The position numbers and the translations under genes were made by a program. Under the pieces are notes generated by a model. The model ran no database searches, had not been told where the DNA came from, and was given only the letters and a program-made list of their open reading frames with translations. Shown here piece after piece: positions 6,566 through 14,600 of a stretch of DNA of 19,673 nucleotides. The DNA is taken from contig CANRPQ010000014.1 in assembly GCA_947632525.1 (NCBI GenBank), forward strand, positions 1-19,673, in the 5' to 3' direction. Source of the DNA: an uncultured Clostridia bacterium. Its GTDB lineage: Bacteria > Bacillota > Clostridia > TANB77 > CAG-508. Numbering within the stretch: position 1 is the stretch's first letter; every line of letters starts with the position of its first letter.

Positions 6566-8092
6566 CTATTTATCTGTATAGTAATTTAAGTTTAAATCTT
6601 CTCCTCTGTGCCATTTATTTATAAATTCTACTAAAGAAGCATTTTCTAATGTATAAGAAGGCGCTATTACTAATTCTCCTTTAGAGTCTATGCAACCCCA
6701 CATACCATTATTTTTAACACTAGCATATCCAAATTCATTTTGCTCTGTAGCGTCATCATAAATATAATTTACTACAACATTTCCGTCTTTATTAACATAA
6801 CCATATTTTCCGTCTTTTTTATCTAGGAATAAGGTGTTACCTGTTAACAATTCTTTATTAGATTTTTCTTCAAATTTGAAGTTATAATATTTATATTCAT
6901 CATCTACTCTTATCTTCATATATCCATTAGATACATTAATTTCAGAAAGTATACCTTTTAGTTTAACTTCAAAGTCGTTTCCAATAAAATCTGTATCTAC
7001 ACTGTTAGATTTATTTCCCTCAAAAAATCCAACATCTGAACGGTAAATTAAGCTATCATACTCTGCTTTTATAATAACATTTCCTTGTAAATCAATTACA
7101 CCATATTTTCCTTTTTCTTTAAAAATATATTTATCTTCAAAAGCATGTGTCATATCTTGATATTTAGCTGATATTTTAGTATCACCATTCAGGGTTATAA
7201 CACCATATTTTTTGTTATTAGCAATTAATACATTTTCATCATTAATTGATTTTACACTGTCAAATTTATCTTTTAAGTATACTGTACCATCTGCATTTAT
7301 AATTTGCCATTTTCCATTTTCTTTTACTACATAGTTTCCATTTCCATAAATAGGTTTGATTTCTTGATATTTTACTTCTATTGTAGTTTTTTTGTCATGA
7401 CCAACAATACCTTTTTTGCCATTTTCATCTGTTACAATATATCCATTTATATATTCATCAGAAACTGGCTTAATTTCTTTATATTCTGGTTCTATAATAG
7501 TAGCACCAATATGATCTACCAATCCATATTTTCCGTCTTTAGCTACTAAAATACTATCTCTAACACCTTTTAAAGCCTCAATAGATGTATATTCACATTT
7601 TAAAAGTTCTTTTCCTTTAAAATCTACTAGACCATATTTTCCGTCTTTTGAAACTAGTAGAACATCATCTTCATACCATAAGTTATTATTACTATCATAA
7701 TTTTCTAGTGGTTTCACAATGTCATATCCTGTTATTATTTCTTCACCTTTGCTGTTGATTGCTTTTGATTTATATGAACCTTCTATATAATCAACATCAT
7801 ATGTACAAATAAATAAGTCCTTTGTATTATTTGGAATAATTATTGCCTCATCATATTCTGGTTTAATTATTGTATCCCCTTTTGAATTAATAACTCCCCA
7901 TTTATTATTTGTGTATAATGCAAAATATTTATTAGCTACTGTTTTTTCTTCGGTTTTTGTTCCACCACCGATTGATTTGCTAATTCCAACAATAACCATA
8001 ATTACCACAGCTAATGCAATTATAGCTGCAAGTACTTTTTTCATGTTTAGTTTTTTCTTTTCGCCGCTGTATCTTCTAGCTCGACTACTCAT
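6566..8092 (-). CDS. Membrane-anchored WG-repeat protein
   Basis: The product is 508 residues long. Residues 1-18 are basic, residues 18-40 form a single hydrophobic segment, and the rest (about 57-500) is a chain of eight to ten WG-type repeats. Each repeat is about 40 residues and follows the pattern GKYGLVD..G..I..PEYD. Clear copies are NKWGVINSKGD, GKYGLVDFKGK, GKYGLVDHIGA, GKKGIVGHDKK, GKWQIINADGT, KKYGVITLNGD, GKYGVIDLQGN, GKYGYVNKDGN and GMWGCIDSKGE. WG repeats build beta-rich scaffolds of largely unknown function. The topology suggests the repeats lie outside the membrane, anchored by the N-terminus. The ATG is preceded by TAGGAGG at 9 nt. It heads the unit with the tail-anchored protein and is preceded by a promoter overlapped by a 13-bp inverted repeat, suggesting regulated expression. 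Confidence 0.9.
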   Translation of the reverse strand: MSSRARRYSGEKKKLNMKKVLAAIIALAVVIMVIVGISKSIGGGTKTEEKTVANKYFALYTNNKWGVINSKGDTIIKPEYDEAIIIPNNTKDLFICTYDVDYIEGSYKSKAINSKGEEIITGYDIVKPLENYDSNNNLWYEDDVLLVSKDGKYGLVDFKGKELLKCEYTSIEALKGVRDSILVAKDGKYGLVDHIGATIIEPEYKEIKPVSDEYINGYIVTDENGKKGIVGHDKKTTIEVKYQEIKPIYGNGNYVVKENGKWQIINADGTVYLKDKFDSVKSINDENVLIANNKKYGVITLNGDTKISAKYQDMTHAFEDKYIFKEKGKYGVIDLQGNVIIKAEYDSLIYRSDVGFFEGNKSNSVDTDFIGNDFEVKLKGILSEINVSNGYMKIRVDDEYKYYNFKFEEKSNKELLTGNTLFLDKKDGKYGYVNKDGNVVVNYIYDDATEQNEFGYASVKNNGMWGCIDSKGELVIAPSYTLENASLVEFINKWHRGEDLNLNYYTDK

Positions 8093-8130
8093 ATATTTAT
8101 TCCTCCTAAGAATTTTTAATATGTTTAAAA

Positions 8131-8185
8131 ATAGTATAACTATTTTGATAGTTATACTATATCATATTTATTGATTTAATTACAA
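8131..8185 (-). promoter_or_regulatory. WG-gene promoter overlapped by a 13-bp palindromic operator candidate
   Basis: A perfect 13-nt inverted repeat (ATAGTATAACTAT at 8131-8143 and its complement at 8148-8160, spacer TTTG) overlaps the -10 of a plausible minus-strand promoter. The -10 is TATAGT (8156-8161) and the -35 is TTGTAA (8180-8185), with 18-nt spacing. The repeat would cover the -10 and the transcription start, as repressor operators do. It could also fold as a 5' leader hairpin. Confidence 0.6.
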
Positions 8186-8270
8186 GTCATTTTTTAGTTT
8201 TCCTTGTCACTTTATGTATTTTATTGTAGATAATATACTAAAGATGAAAATAACTAAACTAGATTTAGAC

Positions 8271-8313
8271 AAAAAAAGGACTTATTAAGTTATGGCATTT
8301 TGTTAAGTAATCC
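8271..8313 (-). terminator. Probable terminator after the XRE regulator gene
   Basis: On the minus strand GGATTACTTAAC (complement of 8302-8313) can pair imperfectly with the GGACTTATTAAG region (8278-8289), and this is followed directly by seven T (complement of 8271-8277). An alternative fold uses ATGGCAT (8292-8298) with ATGCCAT (8335-8341). The T-run supports a terminator, but the stem is imperfect. The rest of the 299-bp gap 8093-8391 holds the structured stretch 8278-8390 discussed under findings and the WG promoter. Confidence 0.5.
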
Positions 8314-8391
8314 TTCGAAGTAAGTGCAAAATACATGCCATTTTATTCACTCAGGCGAATTTAGGTAGCCTTAAGGAAACTTAACTTTGGT

Positions 8392-8601
8392 TTATGAGCA
8401 TTTTTTAAAAATTACTGTTTTCACATAAATACCAATTTCTTCATTTGTCATATTAAATATAGAAATTAGTTTATCTAAAATATCACTTCTAGGTAAACAA
8501 TTTTCCTTATCTATTCTAGCATATTGCCTTAAGCTAATTTGAAGAATATTCGCCATTTCTTCTTGGGTATATCCCAATTTATTTCTTTTTTCTCTAATCA
8601 T
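8392..8601 (-). CDS. Small XRE-family helix-turn-helix regulator
   Basis: The 69-residue protein is almost entirely one Cro/CI-type helix-turn-helix domain. Residues 1-55 contain KRNKLGYTQEEMANILQIS (helices 1-3, with the TQEEMA turn) and LRQYARIDKENCLPRSDILDKLISIF (helices 3-5). The last 15 residues (GIYVKTVIFKKCS) have no recognisable effector domain. It probably binds DNA as a dimer. The ATG follows a GGTGAG site by 3 nt, a close but workable spacing. The gene stands alone between spoIIE and the WG-repeat gene. A 15-bp palindrome at 8648-8662 lies in its own leader, and a 13-bp inverted repeat lies at the next promoter. Both are candidate targets but differ in sequence. Confidence 0.85.
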   Translation of the reverse strand: MIREKRNKLGYTQEEMANILQISLRQYARIDKENCLPRSDILDKLISIFNMTNEEIGIYVKTVIFKKCS

Positions 8602-8647
8602 ACTCTCACCAAGAGAAATTATGGCATAAAATGACTTTAAAATATAT

Positions 8648-8662
8648 TGACATTTAATGTCA
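8648..8662. promoter_or_regulatory. Palindrome upstream of the XRE gene (operator candidate)
   Basis: TGACATTTAATGTCA has perfect 6-bp arms around a 3-nt centre, 47 bp upstream of the XRE start codon. Small XRE repressors commonly bind such sites to control themselves, so autoregulation is a reasonable guess. If the promoter at 8695-8722 is correct, the site lies about 30 nt downstream of the transcription start. Confidence 0.5.
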
Positions 8663-8694
8663 TGTGTGTATAGCTTATTTGGATTATTAGATTA

Positions 8695-8722
8695 ATTATA
8701 TCTTACATTTGAATTTTCCCAA
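8695..8722 (-). promoter_or_regulatory. Candidate promoter for the XRE gene
   Basis: The -10 is a perfect TATAAT on the minus strand (8695-8700). The -35 is a weak TTGGGA (8717-8722), with 16-nt spacing. The predicted leader is close to 90 nt and would include the 8648-8662 palindrome. Confidence 0.45.
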
Positions 8723-8778
8723 TTAAATTGCAAAAATAAATCAAACGTGCATAATTACTTTCTAGCTTGTATTACTAA

Positions 8779-8888
8779 AAGCGTATAATATATCTTTTAA
8801 GTTGAACGAGGTATAAGGAATGCCTGAGAGGCAAGGAACCCTGTAGCTGAGCGTCCGATGTGAAACGAAAAAGATATATTATACGCTT
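8779..8888. repeat. Long-stem inverted-repeat element 2 (related to element 1)
   Basis: A perfect 20-nt inverted repeat (8779-8798 and 8869-8888) encloses 70 nt. Just inside, GTT (8801-8803) can pair with AAC (8864-8866) across a small internal loop. Within the loop a small hairpin forms, TGCCT-GAG-AGGCA (8821-8833). The inner half of the stem (ATATATCTTTT) and the following AGTTGAACGAG match element 1 (2508-2678). The outer stem half (AAGCGTATA) is unrelated to that of element 1 yet still perfectly paired. The element starts 3 nt past the spoIIE stop codon, where a terminator would sit. On the minus strand it is followed by only four T, so its terminator strength is doubtful. It fills much of the 290-bp gap 8602-8891. 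Confidence 0.75.
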
Positions 8889-8891
8889 ACT

Positions 8892-11414
8892 TTATGCTAC
8901 TTTATTTTTCTTTTTGCTAACTTTAGCTACTATTACTGTCATGTCATCTTTCTGTCTGCCAAAGTCATTATCTATTGACTCTTCTAATATTAGATTTGCT
9001 ATTTTTTGTGCATCTTGGGTTTCTATATCTTCTAATAAATATTTTAGCCATAATTCTTTATTTATGTATTCTGTATTAGATTCTATAATTCCGTCACTGC
9101 ACATTACTATAATATCTCCGTCTTGTAAGTCATAGTCATATACAATTAAATCATTTTTATCTAATACTCCTGCTGGTAAGGTAATTGATTTTAATAGTTG
9201 CACTTCATTTTTTCTTTTTATGTAGGTTGGGCATGCTCCATTTTTTATGAATTCCATATTACCACCAAATAAATCTAAAATTTGAATATCTAATGTTGCA
9301 TACATGTCCTCTTTACTAGTTACAGCTAAAGTAGAATTAATTAGTTGTAGTGATACTTCTTTTTCAAAACCTGCTTTTAATAGCCTATCTAGCATTTTTA
9401 CTGCTATTTTGCTACTTTTCATAGCATCTGGTCCAGAACCCATGCCGTCACTAATTGCTAATAAATATTTTCCGTCCTCTAATTTAGTTTCAATATGGCT
9501 GTCTCCTGATACAGGTGAATCTGCCTTAGTACTTGTTGCTACACCTACTTGCAACCCATATGTATCATCTGACATATAACTAAATTTACATTGTTCTTTA
9601 TTTTCTCTTAGCCCACATTCTTGTGACTGTATTAAAAATTTGTCCCCTAATACTTTTGTTAATATCCTTCCAATTTTTTTGATGTTACATTTTGTTCCTT
9701 CTATTTCATCACATACTTTTGTATAAACTTCTACAAAGTATCTTTCTGAAGTAGATTTTTTTATTTTTAATTGCTCAATTTCAATTTGCTTTTCTTTTAA
9801 TAATGTATTTATTTCTTGTTTCTGTGCTTCAAATGGATCATCATTTAGGTTTTCTTCTTTAATTTCTTCAGCTAAATGAGATATAGCCTGTGATACCCCT
9901 TCTAATTGTGAAGATACTGTTTTTTTGTTTTCTTCAATTTTCTTTTTCCAAACAAAGTTAATTCTACTCATACGATAAGCAGAGTTAATTGCTTTCATCA
10001 TTTTAGATACATCTTCTATTACTTGTTCATTTTTTTCATAAAAGCCTACTAGATAATTGTTATGTTTCTCTAGAATGGCTACAAGTTCTTTTTCAGTAAT
10101 AATTTCTTTTTGTAATAAATGATGAAAAATATCCTCTAATATATTATCCTGGTTGTCCATAATTTCTTCATAAAGCATGTTGTCTTCTAATTCTGATAAA
10201 TTAACTTTTAATTCCTCTTGAAAAATTTCTTGGTTAGATAGTTCTTGTTGTTTTAAATCTTCTTCACTAATTATAGTACTTGCAGCTTCTCCATAGCTTT
10301 TTGCCATGTCACTAATTGCTTCTGACATATTATTTAATTTTAATATTGTGTCTTCATTTTCTGTTAAGCTTCTACCTGTAATTGTTGTTTCTGGTAATAG
10401 TTTTTCTTTTCCATAAAAATCTGAAATATTTATTTTTATTTTTTTAGGTATTGCTAATAGCCCTAGAAATGCTATTAATATTTCTTGTATCAAAATTACT
10501 GGCACTGTGTTACCATTTTCTACATATGTTAATGCAATATTTCCTAGAATAAATCCTAAAACTACCCCTATTCTGCCTAATCTATTGAATAAACCTGCAA
10601 TCATTCCAGAAATAGCATAAGAAGCAACTAATATAGGCTCTTGATTTCCGATAATTCCAAGTATAACACCTATCATAATACCGGATGTTGCACCAATAAG
10701 CATTCCGTTTTTCCAGCCTAAGATTAGAACTATTAATATGCTTAAAATATTTTTTAAGTTAAATCCAAAAATTGTAAGGTCTCCAAATGCACATACAGTA
10801 ATGGCTAGTAATAAGCTTGTCCCCATTACTTCTTCTACTGAAAAAACTGTTTTCTTTCCTAGCTCTTTTATAATAGGTATGCTATTTGCAAATATTTTGT
10901 AAAATACAAAACTAGAAATTGCAAGCATTATGCTTGTTAACAAATCATAAACATAAAAATTTTCAAAAAACATAGAAACTAATTGTACTAATAGAACAGA
11001 TATGAAAACACGGAATCCTAGTCTTCTTCGTTCATTTACAATCTCTTCTTCTTTTGGCTTTTTAAGTAAAGTTAATATAAAAAATACTAAAGTTGTTAAG
11101 AAATATGTAAGTACACTGTTTGGACCAAATTTAATCCATGTGCCAATAATAGTTAGCAAATATACAATTCCTACTGGTGAATAATTACTAAGCATTGCTG
11201 CTAAAAAGCTAATGGCAAAAGGACTAATACTAAATATTAAATTTTCAGAACTAAAACCCACCATAGAAATTAAAAAACTAATGGTATATAAAATGATGTT
11301 TTGTATACTAAAAAGATTTTTTAAAATTTCTTTTATTGATTTTATATTTTTTTGTTTTTTATCATCTTGTTCATATTGATTATCATTAATATCTTTTGCT
11401 ATATTTTGAAACAC
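8892..11414 (-). CDS. spoIIE: Stage II sporulation protein E (PP2C phosphatase)
   Basis: The 840-residue membrane phosphatase dephosphorylates the anti-sigma-factor antagonist SpoIIAA and so switches on sigma-F in the forespore. It also works at the polar division site. Residues 35-330 form about ten membrane segments, and residues 340-590 form a largely helical, charged regulatory region. Residues 620-835 form the PP2C-type (PPM) phosphatase. Metal-binding aspartates are seen in AISDGMGSGPDA (Asp656), MCSDGIIES (Asp774) and QKDDMTVIV (Asp823/824). The length is close to that of the Bacillus protein (about 827). The start codon is GTG, supported by an AGGGGTGG site 6 nt upstream. Upstream lie a Spo0A-box-like sequence over a -35 and a 14-bp inverted repeat. 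Confidence 0.96.
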   Translation of the reverse strand: MFQNIAKDINDNQYEQDDKKQKNIKSIKEILKNLFSIQNIILYTISFLISMVGFSSENLIFSISPFAISFLAAMLSNYSPVGIVYLLTIIGTWIKFGPNSVLTYFLTTLVFFILTLLKKPKEEEIVNERRRLGFRVFISVLLVQLVSMFFENFYVYDLLTSIMLAISSFVFYKIFANSIPIIKELGKKTVFSVEEVMGTSLLLAITVCAFGDLTIFGFNLKNILSILIVLILGWKNGMLIGATSGIMIGVILGIIGNQEPILVASYAISGMIAGLFNRLGRIGVVLGFILGNIALTYVENGNTVPVILIQEILIAFLGLLAIPKKIKINISDFYGKEKLLPETTITGRSLTENEDTILKLNNMSEAISDMAKSYGEAASTIISEEDLKQQELSNQEIFQEELKVNLSELEDNMLYEEIMDNQDNILEDIFHHLLQKEIITEKELVAILEKHNNYLVGFYEKNEQVIEDVSKMMKAINSAYRMSRINFVWKKKIEENKKTVSSQLEGVSQAISHLAEEIKEENLNDDPFEAQKQEINTLLKEKQIEIEQLKIKKSTSERYFVEVYTKVCDEIEGTKCNIKKIGRILTKVLGDKFLIQSQECGLRENKEQCKFSYMSDDTYGLQVGVATSTKADSPVSGDSHIETKLEDGKYLLAISDGMGSGPDAMKSSKIAVKMLDRLLKAGFEKEVSLQLINSTLAVTSKEDMYATLDIQILDLFGGNMEFIKNGACPTYIKRKNEVQLLKSITLPAGVLDKNDLIVYDYDLQDGDIIVMCSDGIIESNTEYINKELWLKYLLEDIETQDAQKIANLILEESIDNDFGRQKDDMTVIVAKVSKKKNKVA

Positions 11415-11430
11415 TTTCGACCACCCCTAC

Positions 11431-11522
11431 TTTTTTAATTTGGTTTTTGTAATAAAATACATGCACTTATAATAATACAATGTAGTTAAAATGTTTGTCG
11501 TATTTAGTACCAAATTAAAAAA
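11431..11522. repeat. 14-bp inverted repeat bracketing the spoIIE promoter
   Basis: The segment at 11431-11444 (six T then AATTTGGT) is the exact complement of 11509-11522 (ACCAAATT then six A), with 64 nt between. The two arms bracket the predicted spoIIE promoter and the proximal arm ends 17 bp before the start codon. AT-rich arms make chance more likely, but the GGT/ACC edges are exact. Confidence 0.45.
11472..11502 (-). promoter_or_regulatory. Candidate Spo0A-activated promoter for spoIIE
   Basis: On the minus strand a TATTAT -10 (11472-11477) lies 17 nt from a poor -35, CGACAA (11495-11500). That -35 is overlapped by TTTGTCGTA (11494-11502, plus strand). This is one mismatch from the 0A-box core TTTGTCGAA. 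A weak -35 covered by a Spo0A box is the layout of Spo0A-activated promoters such as that of Bacillus spoIIE. The match is suggestive only. Confidence 0.4.
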
Positions 11523-11629
11523 AGTTTTCTTCCTTTTTTGTCATCTTCTGTGTTCTTTTTACTTTTCTATTGTTTTTATCTTAATTATTTTACCTTAAAA
11601 TAGCAAAAATTACAATACAATGTCGCAAT

Positions 11630-11665
11630 AAAAAAGATGGAATTTTTAAAATTCCATCTTTTTTT
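11630..11665 (-). terminator. Strong terminator after the surface-protein operon
   Basis: Arms of 17 nt (AAAAAAGATGGAATTTT at 11630-11646 and its complement at 11648-11664) form a long hairpin with T-runs on both sides. On the minus strand it ends in six T. It starts 6 nt after the stop of the 1794-residue surface protein. Being symmetric, it could act in both directions. Confidence 0.9.
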
Positions 11666-11670
11666 AGTTA

Positions 11671-14600
11671 TTATTTCTTAATAACTTTCTTTTTGATAAA
11701 TACAATTCCTACAATTAAGATTGCTAATGCTCCTATTGATATTGCAACATATGTTACTATGCTTCCAATACCAAATGGTGGTAAGATTGAAACTTCTTCA
11801 GATTTAACACTGTCTACTTCTTGTGGAAGTTCTTCAGGGTTTTGGTTACCTTGAATAGAGTATGCCATTCTTCTACCAACTGTGTTAGAAATACTTGTAA
11901 TCTCTGCAATATTGTTGTATGTTTTATCATCAGAAGTATTTTCAGGTGTAATTAATTGTGTTAATACTAATCCTGCCTCTATTGTATCACTTGGTTTTAA
12001 TTCTGTTCCAAATTTTTCAGTTTGAATAATAGTATTATATTTTGCAACATTGTCTGATATATTATTATTAAGTTCTACTGATGAAACAGCATTTTCAACA
12101 GTGCTCCAACCATTGTCCTTATTGTCATCTGCTCTAAATTGTAAATTGTTTGCTACATAATCAATTACTTGATTTGCTGTAGTAGTTACTATATTTTTTG
12201 CACCTGTTCCCTTGTAGTAAAATTCTTTTTCAGTATAGTCTGTTTCACCTGCATTTTTTACTGTTAAGTCATAACTAATTGTAATAGTTGCACCATGCAT
12301 TAATTCTTCATCCATAGTAATTGCAATTAATCCATTGTTTCCTGCGCTGTCATATTTACCTAATACTAATTTGTTTACTTCTGTTCTATATGCATAACGA
12401 TTATCTTTATTATAATATTCTTCATATTTTTTATTTTTAATCTTGCTATATAAGTCATATGCAGAACCTTCTGTCCAAGTTAAATCTGTTGCTCCTTTTG
12501 TTGCATCAAACAATGTACTTCCATTTGCTAAAGTTACCTTTACATTTGTTACCTTCTTTGATAGTTCTAGCTGTGCTTTTGGTCTTTCAGTTAGACCAAA
12601 GTCAACATTATTTAATGTATAATTTCCGTTTAAATCATTGCCATTTAGGTAATTATCTTCACCATTACTTGTGTTTTTGTCTCCTTCTGTGCTTCTTCTA
12701 TTATATTCACCTTCTAATACTATAATTGCAGTTTCTGCTGTCATATTAGTCTTATCTTTTAGTTCTGTAATCAAATCAGTATCAATAGAGGTTGCATATG
12801 GTGATGCTAATACTTCTGCAATATGGTTAGTTACTTTAGAGCTACTGTATTTATTTACTTCTTCCCTTCTATTCCATAAATCTTTTGCGTCTGATACATT
12901 TTTTCCAAAGGCGTCTGATTTTCTAATATCATAATATATATCATTGAATCCAGAAATTTCTTTATTTTCCTTTATATCTTTTTGATATACTGTTGATTTG
13001 AAGTCTTGACCATTATATGATACTACATTTTTTCCGCTATTGCTATTTGTTAATACTGTATCATCTGTATCTCCATATATGAAGCGTATAATGTAATCAC
13101 CAGGAATTATATATGGTTCATCATCATTATCTTGTTTAAATTCGTAATGTCCGTTTTTATCAGTTTTAGTTTCTTTCCATACATATTCTCCACCATCTGA
13201 TAATTTTTCCACTAATTGTACTGTAACTCCCTGGATTTTGATTTCTTTATCATCCATTACACCATTTCCAATTATAGAGTCAGAAACTATTTGTGTTCTT
13301 TGGTCTTCCCATACGTTACCATTAATAGCTCTAATAAACTCATGATCCACTGTTACTTTAAGTGATTTAGCACGGTCTGTATCATTTTCAAAGTTCTTTT
13401 CGTATTTATCACCTTGTAAATCTTCTAAACATAAGTTACCAGGGTTAGAGTTAGTATCAATAAGGCCTGCTATATCTGTACTTCCTACTGTAACTCCATT
13501 TGGTAATTTTGTATTGTCTTTATAATATGTGCTATAACCATTAATTTCTACATAATTTTGCTTCATGCTATCATCTTGGTCAAGAATAACTCTGCCTTTG
13601 TCATCTTTATTAACTCTAAATGTTAGATATACGTAAGCTTCTTCTCCACTTTGTAGTTTTTTGCCTTCTAGTCCTCTAATATATAATGAATTATATTTTT
13701 GTTCCAAATTTGCTTGAGTTACTAAACCATACTCACTTTGACCTGTGTAAGTACCATTACTATTTTTGTCTGTTCCGTAATTAGTTTTTACCTCTTTAGC
13801 ATTATTATTTAAATCGCCTTCAAACTCTCTTTTACCGCTATAATTATTTATTGTGTTTTGATAGTCACTCTTCTTTATTGTAATTTCGTCATTATTACCA
13901 TACATAATCCAAGATAAGTCATCTATATATGTGTAGTCAGTATCATAATAATCTACAATTTCTTTTACTTCAGTTAAAATACTTGGTGATTGATTGCTAA
14001 CTGTGATTCTATATGTTACATATAGTTCTAACTCATCTCCAGCGTGTTCATTAGTTTCGCGATAACTATAATCTGCTGGATAAAGTTCTCTTATATAAGG
14101 AGTTGCATAAGAATTTTGATAATCTCTCATTCTTAATTGAATTTCCCAATAATCAGTTTTGTTAGCTTGTATAATCTCATTATAAAGTTTTTGCCATGCT
14201 TCAAAATCTTCCTGTTTTCTACCGTTGTTTTCATATTTTTGTTCAGCCTCATCTAATAGAGCACTTTGTTCTGGTGTTGGATCGAATCTTTCATCATATT
14301 CATACACCTCTGTTTTACCATTAATTCTAGTTGCTGCATATAGGATATCTTTGCTTAATGCTACATCAGCTTCTTGTCTTCTCCATAGTCCAAGATTTAC
14401 ATAGTATTGTCCGTCACAAATTGATTTATATTCAACATCATCTATAATTGTTTTTGAATCCTTATATGTATACTCATATGTATATTTAACTTTTTGTGAA
14501 AGTTTAATTGCCATTGAGACATCTCTTGTTAATCTTGCTCCTGGTAAAGTTTCATACTCTATGCTCCAATGTCCTTTAAAACTTGGTCCTTTAACAACAG

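Noticed and set aside
8801..8867. TPP-riboswitch-like words (CTGAGA followed by ACCC) in element 2
   Set aside because: The rest of the TPP core is absent: there is no GAACCTGAT-type segment or closing GCGTAGGGA. No thiamine gene is nearby. The similarity is a few bases only.
12459..12934. Leucine- and serine-rich plus-strand open frames opposite the giant surface protein
   Set aside because: They arise from the codon pattern of the surface gene on the other strand and lack start signals.
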